64,000 bases of DNA from Alcaligenes sp. SORT26. GTDB taxonomy: Bacteria > Pseudomonadota > Gammaproteobacteria > Burkholderiales > Burkholderiaceae_B. Each line of letters begins with the position of its first letter. The first letter of the stretch is position 1. Location of the stretch: positions 1,736,001-1,800,000 of the forward strand of contig NZ_CP070975.1 of the NCBI RefSeq assembly GCF_017377875.1, given 5' to 3'. Made by a program: the position numbers and the translations under genes. Shown here in pieces: positions 18,579 through 26,142 of this stretch. The notes under the pieces are model-generated. The model was not told the origin of the DNA, did no database searches, and saw only the letters and a program-made list of their open reading frames with translations.

Positions 18579-20336
18579 ATGAATATGAATCTCAAGCCCT
18601 ACTTGCCACTGGCTCCTCTTAGAAAAAAAAATCTCAGTCTGATTGCAAGTCTGGGATTATTTATGGGCCTGACAACCGTAAGCCTGACGAGTTGGGCGGA
18701 CGCACCCTTGCGGGGTAATCCCGTCGACTCTTTGCCGCCCATTAATGCACCAAGCCCCGCTACTCGCACTCCATCCTTGAATATTCCGCCTGCGGCGGCC
18801 CAGACTCAATTGCAGCAGCAACTTCAGCAACAATTGGTGGTGCGCAGTTTTGATGTCAGCGGTAGCCGCAGCATTCCTTTTGAGCAAATCACAGGCATTC
18901 TGGAACCCTTGGCCGGTAAAACCGTCACCATTGCCCAGCTCATCACTGAAGTGAATAAAATCACCGCCTTGTATCAGCAACAGGGCTACCCCTTGTCCTT
19001 TGCCATCTTGCAGCAGCAGGACTTCTCCAAAGGACATATCAAGGTCACGGTAGTTGAAGGGCATGTCGGCAGTGTCCGCATTGAAGGGGATCCGGGCCGC
19101 AGCCAGGCTCGTATTGAGCGCATTGCTCAAGCGATGGTGGACGAAAAACCATTAAGCCAACGCACGCTGGAACGCACCATGAACCTGCTGCGTACGGTGC
19201 CTGGCTTAAAGATCGACCCCAAGCTGGACATGCCTGTGCGCACCGATGGTGCTTCTGAACTAGTCATTAATGCACAGCACAAATCGTTCAGCGCCAATGC
19301 CAGCGTGGCAGAGATGGGCTCCAGCAAGCAGGCCCTGGTGCAACTCAGCGCCAACAGCCTGACACCTTTGGGTGAAGAGCTGAAGCTGACTGCCGCCATC
19401 CCCACCAGCTCCGAGGACGTCAAGTACGTCAGCGGGAATCTGACCATTCCTCTGAACGCAGATGGTCTGGCTTTGGAGATTGATGGTTACCACTATCGAT
19501 CCACCCCGCGTGACGAAGTACTGGAGAGCCAGGGCTGGAATCGCAAGGTGATCAACGAGCGCCTTGGGGCGGCAATCAGCTACCCCTTTATCCTGAATAA
19601 TCAGCGCAGCCTGAAAGGCACGGCAGGCTTTTATGCCAGTCGCTCTCTGGATGACTACACGCACAAAACACTAGACAATGTCTGGATTGAAAACACCACT
19701 GACGTCCGCGCCCTGAAAGCTGAAATGCGCTATACCGATGCCTCGCCACGCCAATCCCGGGAGGTCAATCTGGGGGTATACAAAGGCCTGGATGCAATGG
19801 GTGCCCGCAAAACCCTGAACACCTATTTGCAGCGCGACGCCGAATCTGATCTGGACCTGAACTTCACCCGCTGGACAGCCTCCGTCAAGCAGAACCTGGT
19901 TTTGCCTGGCCAATTCGGTATGAGCCTCTCGGCCAGTGGTCAGTACAGCTCCAATGTGCTGCCCAACTCCGAGCAAGTTTCCTTTGGAGCCTGGCGACAC
20001 GGCTATGGCTATCCGCAAGGCGAGATGGCGGGGGATAAGGGTGTGGGCGCCACTCTGGAAATAAACCGGCGCTTTACCAACTCCTCTACCTGGCTCAACA
20101 GCATTCAGCCCTACATTGCCTATGACTGGGCTCGGGCCTGGTACAACCTGGAGCGCTTGAACAGCTATAACAACCGCCGCCTGCGCTCGGCTGCCATTGG
20201 TGTGCGGCTGTCCAATAACAAACACTATTTATTTGATATCAACATTGCCAAGCCACTGGGCGATCTGCCGGTCAACTCGGATGAGCGCAAACTTCGTCTG
20301 AACACCAACTTCCTGTTCTTCTACGACGGATTCTAA
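18579..20336 (+). CDS. TpsB/ShlB/FhaC-type outer-membrane transporter
   Basis: The 585-residue protein has a signal peptide ending at SWA-DAP and a Pro/Gln-rich linker. A POTRA-2-type domain follows (VVRSFDVSGSRSIPFEQITGIL to IKVTVVEGHVGSVRIEG) and then a second POTRA-like region. A C-terminal 16-strand beta-barrel of the ShlB/FhaC type ends in phenylalanine (FLFFYDGF). These Omp85-superfamily pores secrete one large partner (TpsA) across the outer membrane. No TpsA with a TPS domain is encoded nearby. The usual VRG(F/Y) signature of loop L6 is not obvious; the matching region reads SFGAWRHGYGYPQ. ATG 18579 or 18585 could be the start, and neither has a clear ribosome-binding site. A terminator follows. 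Confidence 0.85.
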   Translation: MNMNLKPYLPLAPLRKKNLSLIASLGLFMGLTTVSLTSWADAPLRGNPVDSLPPINAPSPATRTPSLNIPPAAAQTQLQQQLQQQLVVRSFDVSGSRSIPFEQITGILEPLAGKTVTIAQLITEVNKITALYQQQGYPLSFAILQQQDFSKGHIKVTVVEGHVGSVRIEGDPGRSQARIERIAQAMVDEKPLSQRTLERTMNLLRTVPGLKIDPKLDMPVRTDGASELVINAQHKSFSANASVAEMGSSKQALVQLSANSLTPLGEELKLTAAIPTSSEDVKYVSGNLTIPLNADGLALEIDGYHYRSTPRDEVLESQGWNRKVINERLGAAISYPFILNNQRSLKGTAGFYASRSLDDYTHKTLDNVWIENTTDVRALKAEMRYTDASPRQSREVNLGVYKGLDAMGARKTLNTYLQRDAESDLDLNFTRWTASVKQNLVLPGQFGMSLSASGQYSSNVLPNSEQVSFGAWRHGYGYPQGEMAGDKGVGATLEINRRFTNSSTWLNSIQPYIAYDWARAWYNLERLNSYNNRRLRSAAIGVRLSNNKHYLFDINIAKPLGDLPVNSDERKLRLNTNFLFFYDGF

Positions 20337-20388
20337 GTTCTACTCCTGCGCGAGCTCCGTTGCTCCTGTTTGCCTCCTCTGCCCCCTC

Positions 20389-20412
20389 GGCCATCGCAAG
20401 ATGGCCTTTTTT
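20389..20412 (+). terminator. Rho-independent terminator after the tpsB-type gene
   Basis: GGCCATC (20389-20395), a GCAA loop and GATGGCC (20400-20406) are followed by six T residues. It isolates the transporter gene from the repeat-lipoprotein gene downstream. Confidence 0.88.
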
Positions 20413-20438
20413 ATGCTCCATCCAGGCCTATTCGGACC

Positions 20439-20483
20439 CCAGGTGTTACGAAAAACGTTACGTAACGGGAACGGAACACCTGG
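20439..20483. promoter_or_regulatory. Candidate activator site with GTTACGTAAC core
   Basis: A perfect 10-base palindrome GTTACGTAAC (20457-20466) is preceded by a half-site GTTACG (20445-20450). Both lie inside a larger dyad with arms CCAGGTGTT (20439-20447) and AACACCTGG (20475-20483). The centre is about 165 bases upstream of the -12 element of the sigma-54 promoter, a usual distance for an enhancer-type site. The same core occurs before the second repeat-lipoprotein gene. The rest of this 349-base gap holds the terminator at 20389 and the promoter at 20613. Confidence 0.65.
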
Positions 20484-20612
20484 CACAAAATTCCCGAAAC
20501 ACGCTTGAACCTGCTCAGAATCCACTCAAAACCATCACACCACAAAAAACAAAACCCGAGCCAAACCATTGATTAACAATAATAAAAAATAAAATAAATA
20601 ACAAAAACAAAC

Positions 20613-20630
20613 TTGGCACAGAAATTGCTT
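20613..20630 (+). promoter_or_regulatory. Sigma-54 promoter of the first repeat-lipoprotein gene
   Basis: The sequence TTGGCACAGAAATTGCTT matches the -24/-12 consensus at all key positions, with GG (20615-20616) and GC (20627-20628) ten bases apart. It lies about 56 bases before the ATG at 20686, and a nearly identical element precedes the paralogous gene. Confidence 0.88.
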
Positions 20631-20685
20631 CATTTCTATCAACAGCCCATCAAGGGCGTGCTTACACTTCAAATCGGAGTCAGAC

Positions 20686-22539
20686 ATGAAAGCAAGGAAT
20701 TCAGCAAGAAAAGCCTCGGTACAACGCACATTGCAACGTACTGTTGTGGCCACATTGGTCATCAGCGCCGCCGTCCTGGCAGGTTGCTCCTCGCGCGGTG
20801 GAGTACGCGACGGCATGGAAGTCGCCGTACGTCCGCCCGTTGTTGATCCCAATCTGCCTAACCCCGGCGACGGTGGCAATAACGGCGGAAATAATGGGGG
20901 TAATAACGGTGGGAACAATGGCGGGAACAACGGTGGCGGTAACGGCATCACCGAAAATGCCCTGGGTAATCTGGGCAAGGCTGTCGACAATGTAGTCCCA
21001 CTTAACCTGGGCAAAACCGGTACTCAACTGGGTCAAACTCTGGACGGTGCGCTCAAACCCGTCACCAATATCGTTACGGACACAACTCGCACCGTTGGCG
21101 GGCTTACTGGTTTAGGCCAACCAATCAATGGTCTGACAAATCAAGTCGGTGGCGTCGTGACCAATCTGGGAGATCAGTTGGACAAGACTGGCCTGCCGTT
21201 GAATCTGGGTAAAGGAGCAGGCGGCCTGCTCTCCCATCTGGGCCAGGCCGTCGGTTCGGCGGGTGGCTTGCTGGTCAACGATCCCAAGAACACCAACCCA
21301 CTTGGCAATACCCTGTACCACGCCACGAAAGGCGTAGAAGTGCTGACGGGCTCCTTGCTGGGTGAAGGCAGCCTGCTGCATCCGCTGACGGCGCAACTGG
21401 GCCTGGGCGGAATCTTGCTGGCTGACGGCGGTGAGCCTGTTCTGAAGCCTGCGCTGGGCAATGTCGGACAAACCGTAGACAACATTCTGCCTCTGGGCCT
21501 GAACCCGATTCTGGGTGATGTCGGTGGTGCTCTGGACAATACCGTGGCACCTGTCGTTGCCACCGTCACCAATGTGACGCAGCAAGTGGGCGATGGTTTG
21601 GGTGTTGGCCAGCCCATCAACGCCTTGCTGGGCGGTGTAGGCAGCGCCCTGGGTAATGTGGGCACTCAACTGGATAGCGCGGCCCCTCTGGGTCTGGGCG
21701 GTGTGATCGGAAACTTGGGTCAGGCCGTTGCCTCGGTTGGTGGTCTGGTTCACCAAACCGATAGCAATACAAACCCGCTGGGCAACACACTGAATCACGC
21801 AACACAAGCCGTCGCTTCGCTGACAGGCGGCTTGGGCGGGATTACGGGTGGTGAAGGTGGCGGCTTGCTCGCTCCAGTCACTGGATTGTTGGGCGGCCTG
21901 GGTGGTGGTGACGGCGCAACGGGCGGTCTGCTGGCTCCAGTCACCAATCTGGTCGGTGGTTTGACCGGCGGCTTGGGTGGCGGCAATGCGGCCAACGGTG
22001 GCTTGCTGGCTCCCGTCACTAGCCTGGTTGGTGGTTTGACCGGTGGCCTGGGCGGTGGCGACGCAGCTAACGGTGGCTTGCTGGCTCCTGTCACTAACCT
22101 GGTGGGTGGTTTCACCGGCGGACTGGGTGGTGGTGATGCAGCTAACGGCGGCTTGCTGGCTCCCGTCACTAACTTGGTTGGCGGTTTGACCGGTGGCCTG
22201 GGTGGTGGTGATGCAGCTAACGGCGGCTTGTTGGCTCCCGTCACTAACTTGGTTGGCGGTTTGACCGGTGGCCTGGGTGGTGGTGATGCAGCTAACGGCG
22301 GCTTGTTGGCTCCTGTTACCAACCTGGTGGGCGGTTTGACCGGCGGCCTGGGTGGTGGTGATGCAGCTAACGGCGGCTTGCTGGCTCCTGTTACCGGCAT
22401 TCTGGGCGGGGTCACAGGCAGTGTTTCGATTGGCGGTGGCGCAGCCGCTGAGGGCCAGGCAAGTGGTGGCTTGTTGACGCCGGTTACCGGCTTGGTTGGT
22501 GGCCTGGTCGGCGGTCTGCTGGGAGGTGGCCGGAAATGA
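20686..22539 (+). CDS. Gly-rich repeat lipoprotein, copy 1
   Basis: The 617-residue protein has a lipoprotein signal with lipobox LAGC (Cys34) and serine at +2, consistent with outer-membrane anchoring. A short stalk of GGNN repeats (about residues 63-86) follows. A middle region holds two related blocks with motifs such as LGNVGQTVDN, GLGQPIN and NTNPLGNTL.HAT. Six 25-residue repeats of the type GGLLAPVTNLVGGLTGG come next, and a tail ends GGLLGGGRK. No catalytic motif is seen. The hydrophobic/Gly periodicity suggests a fibrous or self-associating surface protein, which is inference. GGAGT precedes the ATG, and the stop codon overlaps the next gene. It is about the same size as the product at 23347 and shares extensive sequence with it. 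Confidence 0.85.
   Translation: MKARNSARKASVQRTLQRTVVATLVISAAVLAGCSSRGGVRDGMEVAVRPPVVDPNLPNPGDGGNNGGNNGGNNGGNNGGNNGGGNGITENALGNLGKAVDNVVPLNLGKTGTQLGQTLDGALKPVTNIVTDTTRTVGGLTGLGQPINGLTNQVGGVVTNLGDQLDKTGLPLNLGKGAGGLLSHLGQAVGSAGGLLVNDPKNTNPLGNTLYHATKGVEVLTGSLLGEGSLLHPLTAQLGLGGILLADGGEPVLKPALGNVGQTVDNILPLGLNPILGDVGGALDNTVAPVVATVTNVTQQVGDGLGVGQPINALLGGVGSALGNVGTQLDSAAPLGLGGVIGNLGQAVASVGGLVHQTDSNTNPLGNTLNHATQAVASLTGGLGGITGGEGGGLLAPVTGLLGGLGGGDGATGGLLAPVTNLVGGLTGGLGGGNAANGGLLAPVTSLVGGLTGGLGGGDAANGGLLAPVTNLVGGFTGGLGGGDAANGGLLAPVTNLVGGLTGGLGGGDAANGGLLAPVTNLVGGLTGGLGGGDAANGGLLAPVTNLVGGLTGGLGGGDAANGGLLAPVTGILGGVTGSVSIGGGAAAEGQASGGLLTPVTGLVGGLVGGLLGGGRK
20872..20943 (+). repeat. Six 12-base units encoding GGNN stalk
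   Basis: Five units encode Gly-Gly-Asn-Asn and a sixth encodes Gly-Gly-Gly-Asn. The codons vary (GGC, GGA, GGG, GGT; AAT, AAC), so the protein pattern rather than the DNA is conserved. It lies between the lipid anchor and the middle domain, as a flexible spacer would. Confidence 0.85.
21922..22371 (+). repeat. Six 75-base tandem repeats
   Basis: Six direct copies of 75 bases (starts 21922, 21997, 22072, 22147, 22222, 22297) encode GGLLAPVTNLVGGLTGG plus LGGGDAAN or close variants. A seventh partial copy follows at 22372. The copies at 22147, 22222 and 22297 are almost identical in DNA, which suggests recent duplication or gene conversion. Confidence 0.93.
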
Positions 22540-23126
22540 TGAATAAAGTCATGAACCCGGTCAGTTTGCCAGTGAGCTTTCATCCTGGCGCGCAAAGCGC
22601 CGGGAGCCGCTCCAACTGGTCCTCCCATAACGATGAGCACAGTGTGCTGTCAGAAAAAATGCTGATGGATCTGGGCAAAATGCTGGGCCGTCAGTTCACC
22701 ATCTACGCGGAGGCCCTGAAAGCCAGTCTGGCCGAACAAGCCAGCATGCCCTTGAATGACTTCAAGGCACTGGAATACATCATGGAGTTCGATGCTCTGC
22801 CTACCGGACAGCTCGCCCACCTGATGGACTTGAGTGCCAGTGGTGTCAGCGCCCTGATCAACCGCCTGGAACACCGGGGCTACATCACACGCGGTCGTCA
22901 CCCCTTGGACAAACGGGTGATTGCCCTGCACCCCGTACAGGACAAATGCCGCGAGGTTCTCGCCCTTAAAGAACGAGCGATCAATCAGGCCATCAACACA
23001 GCAGCGAACCAAAACCCGGCACAACTCATTGCCATGTATGACTTTCTGGTCGATAGCATGAGTACCTTCAGGCAAAACACCAAAGACTGGCTGGATGCCA
23101 AGGCCCTGGTGCCACGAGCCTCCTGA
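22536..23126 (+). CDS. MarR-type regulator of module 1
   Basis: The 196-residue protein has a MarR-type winged helix: NDFKALEYIMEF, then GQLAHLMDLSASGVSALINRLEHRGYITRGRHPLDKR, with the wing containing a D-R pair typical of the family. Its ATG overlaps the lipoprotein stop codon (ATGA), so it is made from the same sigma-54 transcript. It is paralogous to the regulator at 26143 (both share a MDLSASG / LNLSPSG recognition helix). A regulator co-expressed with a surface lipoprotein may give feedback; the ligand and targets are unknown. A terminator follows. Confidence 0.87.
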   Translation: MMNKVMNPVSLPVSFHPGAQSAGSRSNWSSHNDEHSVLSEKMLMDLGKMLGRQFTIYAEALKASLAEQASMPLNDFKALEYIMEFDALPTGQLAHLMDLSASGVSALINRLEHRGYITRGRHPLDKRVIALHPVQDKCREVLALKERAINQAINTAANQNPAQLIAMYDFLVDSMSTFRQNTKDWLDAKALVPRAS

Positions 23127-23147
23127 TCACGCCGCTCTACCCCATCC

Positions 23148-23177
23148 GAACCGCTGCTTGTCAGCGGTTCTTTTTTT
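23148..23177 (+). terminator. Terminator of module 1
   Basis: The stem GAACCGCTG/CAGCGGTTC (23148-23156 and 23162-23170) with a short loop is followed by seven T residues. It lies directly before the activator site of module 2. Confidence 0.92.
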
Positions 23178-23217
23178 GTTACGTAACACGTTCCGCCCGA
23201 GCCCCAAAACCCGTAAC
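23178..23217. promoter_or_regulatory. Candidate activator site of module 2
   Basis: GTTACGTAAC occurs at 23178-23187 and a half-site CGTAAC at 23212-23217. The palindrome centre is about 122 bases upstream of the sigma-54 -12 element. It repeats the arrangement seen at 20439-20483 (one full palindrome plus one half-site). Confidence 0.62.
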
Positions 23218-23289
23218 AAATAGCCCTCTTTTTTTCTTGTACTTTCTGCCATCCCCAAGCGGAATGCGGCTTGCAAAGAACCCTATAAA

Positions 23290-23307
23290 TTGGCACGCGA
23301 ATTGCTT
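23290..23307 (+). promoter_or_regulatory. Sigma-54 promoter of module 2
   Basis: TTGGCACGCGAATTGCTT matches the -24/-12 consensus with GG (23292-23293) and GC (23304-23305) ten bases apart. It differs from the module 1 promoter only in the spacer. The coding start lies about 40 bases downstream. Confidence 0.9.
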
Positions 23308-23346
23308 AACTAGATTCAGGAAGCAAGCAAGTACCCCGATCATTTA

Positions 23347-25218
23347 TTGGAGCAAGCAATGCATAAAAATACAGACAGCAAGAAACCAGGCCTGCGCCTG
23401 ACTCTCCTGGCCACCTTGATGGCCAGCACCTTAACCTTGACCGCCTGCGGTAGCTTACTCGGTGGTGGTGGCGGCAGTAGCGGTGGCGGCGGATCGGAAA
23501 CCCCCACGAACCCTGGCCCAGGCACTGGCGGCCCAGGTGGTGGTGATAACGGCGGCGGTGACAACGGCGGTGGCGATAACGGCGGCGGCGATAACGGCGG
23601 CGGCGACAACGGCGGCGGTGATAACGGCGGTGGCGATAACGGCGGTGGCGATAACGGCGGTGGCGATAACGGCGGTGGCGATAACGGCGGCGGCGACAAC
23701 GGCGGCGGCGATAACGGCGGCAATCCCCCCACTCGCACTCCAGGTCCACTGGAAACCACCCTTAACAACGTAGGCGAAGCCGTCGACAACGTACTGCCTG
23801 TCGGCTTGCAAGACACCGGCGGCAAGCTGGGCAAGGCACTGGATACCGTAGTCGCTCCTGTTCTGGACACAGCCACAGGCCTGACTCAACAAATTGGTGG
23901 CGCTACTGGCTTGGGCCAACCCGTAAACAGCCTGCTCGGTCAGACTGGTGGCGTAGTTGCCAATCTGGGCGAACAACTGGGCAATAGCGGCCTACCTCTG
24001 AATCTGGGTCAAGGTGTGGGCGGTCTTTTGAGTGGTTTGGGCAATGCAGTGGGTAGTGCAGGCGGCTTGCTGCATGCTGACGCTAACAACCCCAAACCAT
24101 TGACAGCCGTGCTGGGCCACGCAACTGGCGGCGTTGCCGCTCTGACCGACTCCCTGCTGGGCGAAGGCAGCTTGTTGTACCCCATCACCGGCCAACTGGG
24201 TCTGGGTGGTTTGCTGAACGGCACGGACGCCCCCGCTATTCTTGAGCCCTCCTTGGCCAACGTGGGGCAAACCGTCGATAACATCTTGCCGATTGGCTTG
24301 AACCCAATCCTGGGCAATGTCGGCGAAACCCTGGATACCGTAGTCGCTCCTGTAGGTGCCACGGTCACTCATGTCACTCAACAAGTGGGTGACGGCCTGG
24401 GCGTCGGTCAGCCAATCAATGCCTTGCTGGGCGGAGTAGGCAGCGCCCTGGCCAATGTGGGTACTCAAGTGGATGGCGCAGCCCCTCTGGGTCTGGGCGG
24501 TGTAGTCGGACATTTGGGTCAGGCCGTTGCCTCGGTCGGTGGCCTGGTTCATCAAACCGATAGCAATACGAACCCGCTGGGCAACACCCTGAACCACGCT
24601 ACACAAGCCGTCGCTTCCTTGACTGGCGGACTGACGGGTAATGGAGAAGGCGGCTTGCTCTCCCCTGTCACCGGTTTGCTCGGCGGCCTGACAGGCGGCT
24701 TGGGTGGTGGTGATGCTGCCAACGGTGGCTTGCTGGCTCCTGTCACAGGCCTGCTCGGTGGTTTGACAGGTGGCTTGGGCGGTGGCGAAGGTGCCAACGG
24801 TGGTTTGCTGGCCCCTGTCACCAATCTGGTCGGTGGTTTGACTGGCGGACTGGGTGGTGGCGATGCGGCTAACGGCGGCTTGCTGGCTCCCGTAACAGGT
24901 CTGCTCGGTGGTTTGACGGGTGGTTTGGGTGGTGGTGACGCAGCTAACGGCGGCTTGCTGGCTCCGGTCACAAACCTGGTCGGCGGCCTGACCGGCGGAC
25001 TGGGTGGTGGCGATGCAGCTAACGGCGGTTTGCTGGCTCCGGTCACTGGCCTGGTCGGTGGTTTGGTTGGCGGCCTGGGTGGCGGAGCAACGGTCTCGGT
25101 AGACGTGAGCGCCTCTGGCGGCGCAGCCGCAGGCGGTGGCGCCGTCGCAGGCACCAACGGCGGCTTGCTGGCTCCAGTTACCGGCATCCTCGGTGGCTTG
25201 CTGGGCAGTCCTCGATAA
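23347..25218 (+). CDS. Gly-rich repeat lipoprotein, copy 2
   Basis: The 623-residue frame begins at 23347 (MEQAMHKNTDSKK), but ATG 23359 (MHKNTDSKK) has GGAG upstream and is the likelier start. A signal peptide with lipobox LTAC follows, then a stalk of twelve GGGDN units and a middle region with two related blocks (LGNVGETLDTVVAP, GLGQPVN, NTNPLGNTLNHAT). Five copies of a 25-residue repeat GGLLAPVTGLLGGLTGG and a tail ending GGLLGSPR complete the protein. It is clearly paralogous to the product at 20686, with whole segments identical. The stalk is acidic here and neutral there. No enzyme motif is seen. A surface or matrix role is inference. Confidence 0.85.
   Translation: MEQAMHKNTDSKKPGLRLTLLATLMASTLTLTACGSLLGGGGGSSGGGGSETPTNPGPGTGGPGGGDNGGGDNGGGDNGGGDNGGGDNGGGDNGGGDNGGGDNGGGDNGGGDNGGGDNGGGDNGGNPPTRTPGPLETTLNNVGEAVDNVLPVGLQDTGGKLGKALDTVVAPVLDTATGLTQQIGGATGLGQPVNSLLGQTGGVVANLGEQLGNSGLPLNLGQGVGGLLSGLGNAVGSAGGLLHADANNPKPLTAVLGHATGGVAALTDSLLGEGSLLYPITGQLGLGGLLNGTDAPAILEPSLANVGQTVDNILPIGLNPILGNVGETLDTVVAPVGATVTHVTQQVGDGLGVGQPINALLGGVGSALANVGTQVDGAAPLGLGGVVGHLGQAVASVGGLVHQTDSNTNPLGNTLNHATQAVASLTGGLTGNGEGGLLSPVTGLLGGLTGGLGGGDAANGGLLAPVTGLLGGLTGGLGGGEGANGGLLAPVTNLVGGLTGGLGGGDAANGGLLAPVTGLLGGLTGGLGGGDAANGGLLAPVTNLVGGLTGGLGGGDAANGGLLAPVTGLVGGLVGGLGGGATVSVDVSASGGAAAGGGAVAGTNGGLLAPVTGILGGLLGSPR
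23536..23715 (+). repeat. Twelve 15-base units encoding GGGDN
   Basis: Twelve consecutive 15-base units with the pattern GGC/T-GGC/T-GGC/T-GAT/C-AAC encode Gly-Gly-Gly-Asp-Asn. It is not a collagen pattern, as glycine does not fall at every third residue. Similar units in tandem could gain or lose copies by slippage without breaking the frame. The Asp-rich glycine spacer could bind calcium, but this is only a suggestion. Confidence 0.92.
24649..25023 (+). repeat. Five 75-base tandem repeats
   Basis: Units start at 24649, 24724, 24799, 24874 and 24949, with a degenerate sixth at 25024. Each encodes a 25-residue GGLLAPVT(G/N)LLGGLTGG-type unit ending LGGGDAAN or LGGGEGAN. The units alternate between LLGG and LVGG forms. 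They are homologous to the repeats at 21922-22371. Confidence 0.93.
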
Positions 25219-25224
25219 GCGACA

Positions 25225-25249
25225 GGATGGGGCGTACCCCGCCCCATCC
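25225..25249 (+). other. Intercistronic hairpin in module 2
   Basis: A 10-base perfect stem GGATGGGGCG/CGCCCCATCC with a five-base loop starts seven bases after the lipoprotein stop codon. No T-run follows, so it is more likely a processing or mRNA-stability element than a terminator, allowing different levels of the lipoprotein and downstream genes. Confidence 0.6.
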
Positions 25250-25320
25250 CTCAATCCCAGGACCTCTCGCATCTCACCCCGACCTGTCTGAGCAATCCTG
25301 ATCTTTAGATGGAGTAAGTC

Positions 25321-26130
25321 ATGACGACAAAGACACGTTTTACATCCAGCAGGATCGTTTTGCTCAGCCTGACAGCCAGTCTATTTTCAGCGACGGCCCA
25401 GTCGGATTCACTAAGTACCACTTACTTCACCCCCCCTCCAGGGGCGACACTGCAAAACCTTGATAGAACTATAAATCATGTCTTTCCCCAGCGACCTTCG
25501 CACCTCCAACTCGATCAGCCTGAGCTAATAGATACACTAGAGCAGCTCAAGAACTACGAAGCCCGCATCAGGGATGCCATTGATATTAGCTATGTCACTT
25601 CATCAACGGGGAAAGAGGTTTCCCTGTACGCAGGCGATTCTATCGATGTACTAGGACGACTTATCGAACAGCCTGATCTGCCACTAGACCTGAACGAAGT
25701 CTCTGGAACTCTGGTCAGAGGCATAGGTAATACAGTACGTAGCGTTGGAGGCGTGCTCTATGATGACCCGAACAACCGCTCCCCATTGACATCCGCCCTG
25801 GATTACGCAACGGGTGGGCTTGCAGATGCGACCGATATCCTCTTCCAGAACAACGGCCAGTTGCAACTATTGCAAGGTTCTCCAGGCAGCAGCCTGCTAA
25901 CCGGCAATGAGTCATCTACCAGCTTACTCGCTCCTGTAACGACTCTGGTTAATGGACTGAATGGCAACATGTCCACTGACTCAGCAGCGAACAATGGCTT
26001 ACTGGCACCGGTCAATCAGTTAATAGCCGGGCTTACTGGTGCCGTACCCACAGCAGGCTCTGGCAACACTGGCGTACTGCAACCGGTAACTGGCCTGGTC
26101 AACGGTTTACTAGGCGGTCCACCGCGCTAA
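25321..26130 (+). CDS. Small exported third paralogue of the repeat proteins
   Basis: The 269-residue protein has a signal peptide (MTTKTRFTSSRIVLL to ATAQS) but no lipobox cysteine. It lacks the glycine stalk. It keeps a single middle block with DPNNRSPLTSALDYATGG, matching DPKNTNPLGNTLYHATKG in the larger proteins. It ends with two or three worn repeats (NNGLLAPVNQLIAGLTG, TGVLQPVTGLVNGLLGGPPR). It looks like a reduced, soluble or weakly attached version of the lipoproteins. The GGAGTAAGTC before the ATG is a good ribosome-binding site. It follows the large gene by 102 bases and is followed by a MarR gene. Its function is unknown. Confidence 0.8.
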   Translation: MTTKTRFTSSRIVLLSLTASLFSATAQSDSLSTTYFTPPPGATLQNLDRTINHVFPQRPSHLQLDQPELIDTLEQLKNYEARIRDAIDISYVTSSTGKEVSLYAGDSIDVLGRLIEQPDLPLDLNEVSGTLVRGIGNTVRSVGGVLYDDPNNRSPLTSALDYATGGLADATDILFQNNGQLQLLQGSPGSSLLTGNESSTSLLAPVTTLVNGLNGNMSTDSAANNGLLAPVNQLIAGLTGAVPTAGSGNTGVLQPVTGLVNGLLGGPPR

Positions 26131-26142
26131 GGACATTTGCGT

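Noticed and set aside
20475-20500. Second sigma-54 promoter at CCTGGCACAAAATTCCC
   Set aside because: The -24 half fits, but the -12 half reads CC instead of GC in the right place; the element at 20613 is clearly better.
20872-23715. Collagen-like triple-helix protein
   Set aside because: Automatic pipelines may call these Gly-rich stalks collagen-like, but the periods are four (GGNN) and five (GGGDN) residues, not Gly-X-Y, and there is hardly any proline.
21922-25023. CRISPR array from regularly spaced repeats
   Set aside because: The 75-base units are directly tandem with no unique spacers, stay in frame within long genes, and no cas genes are present.
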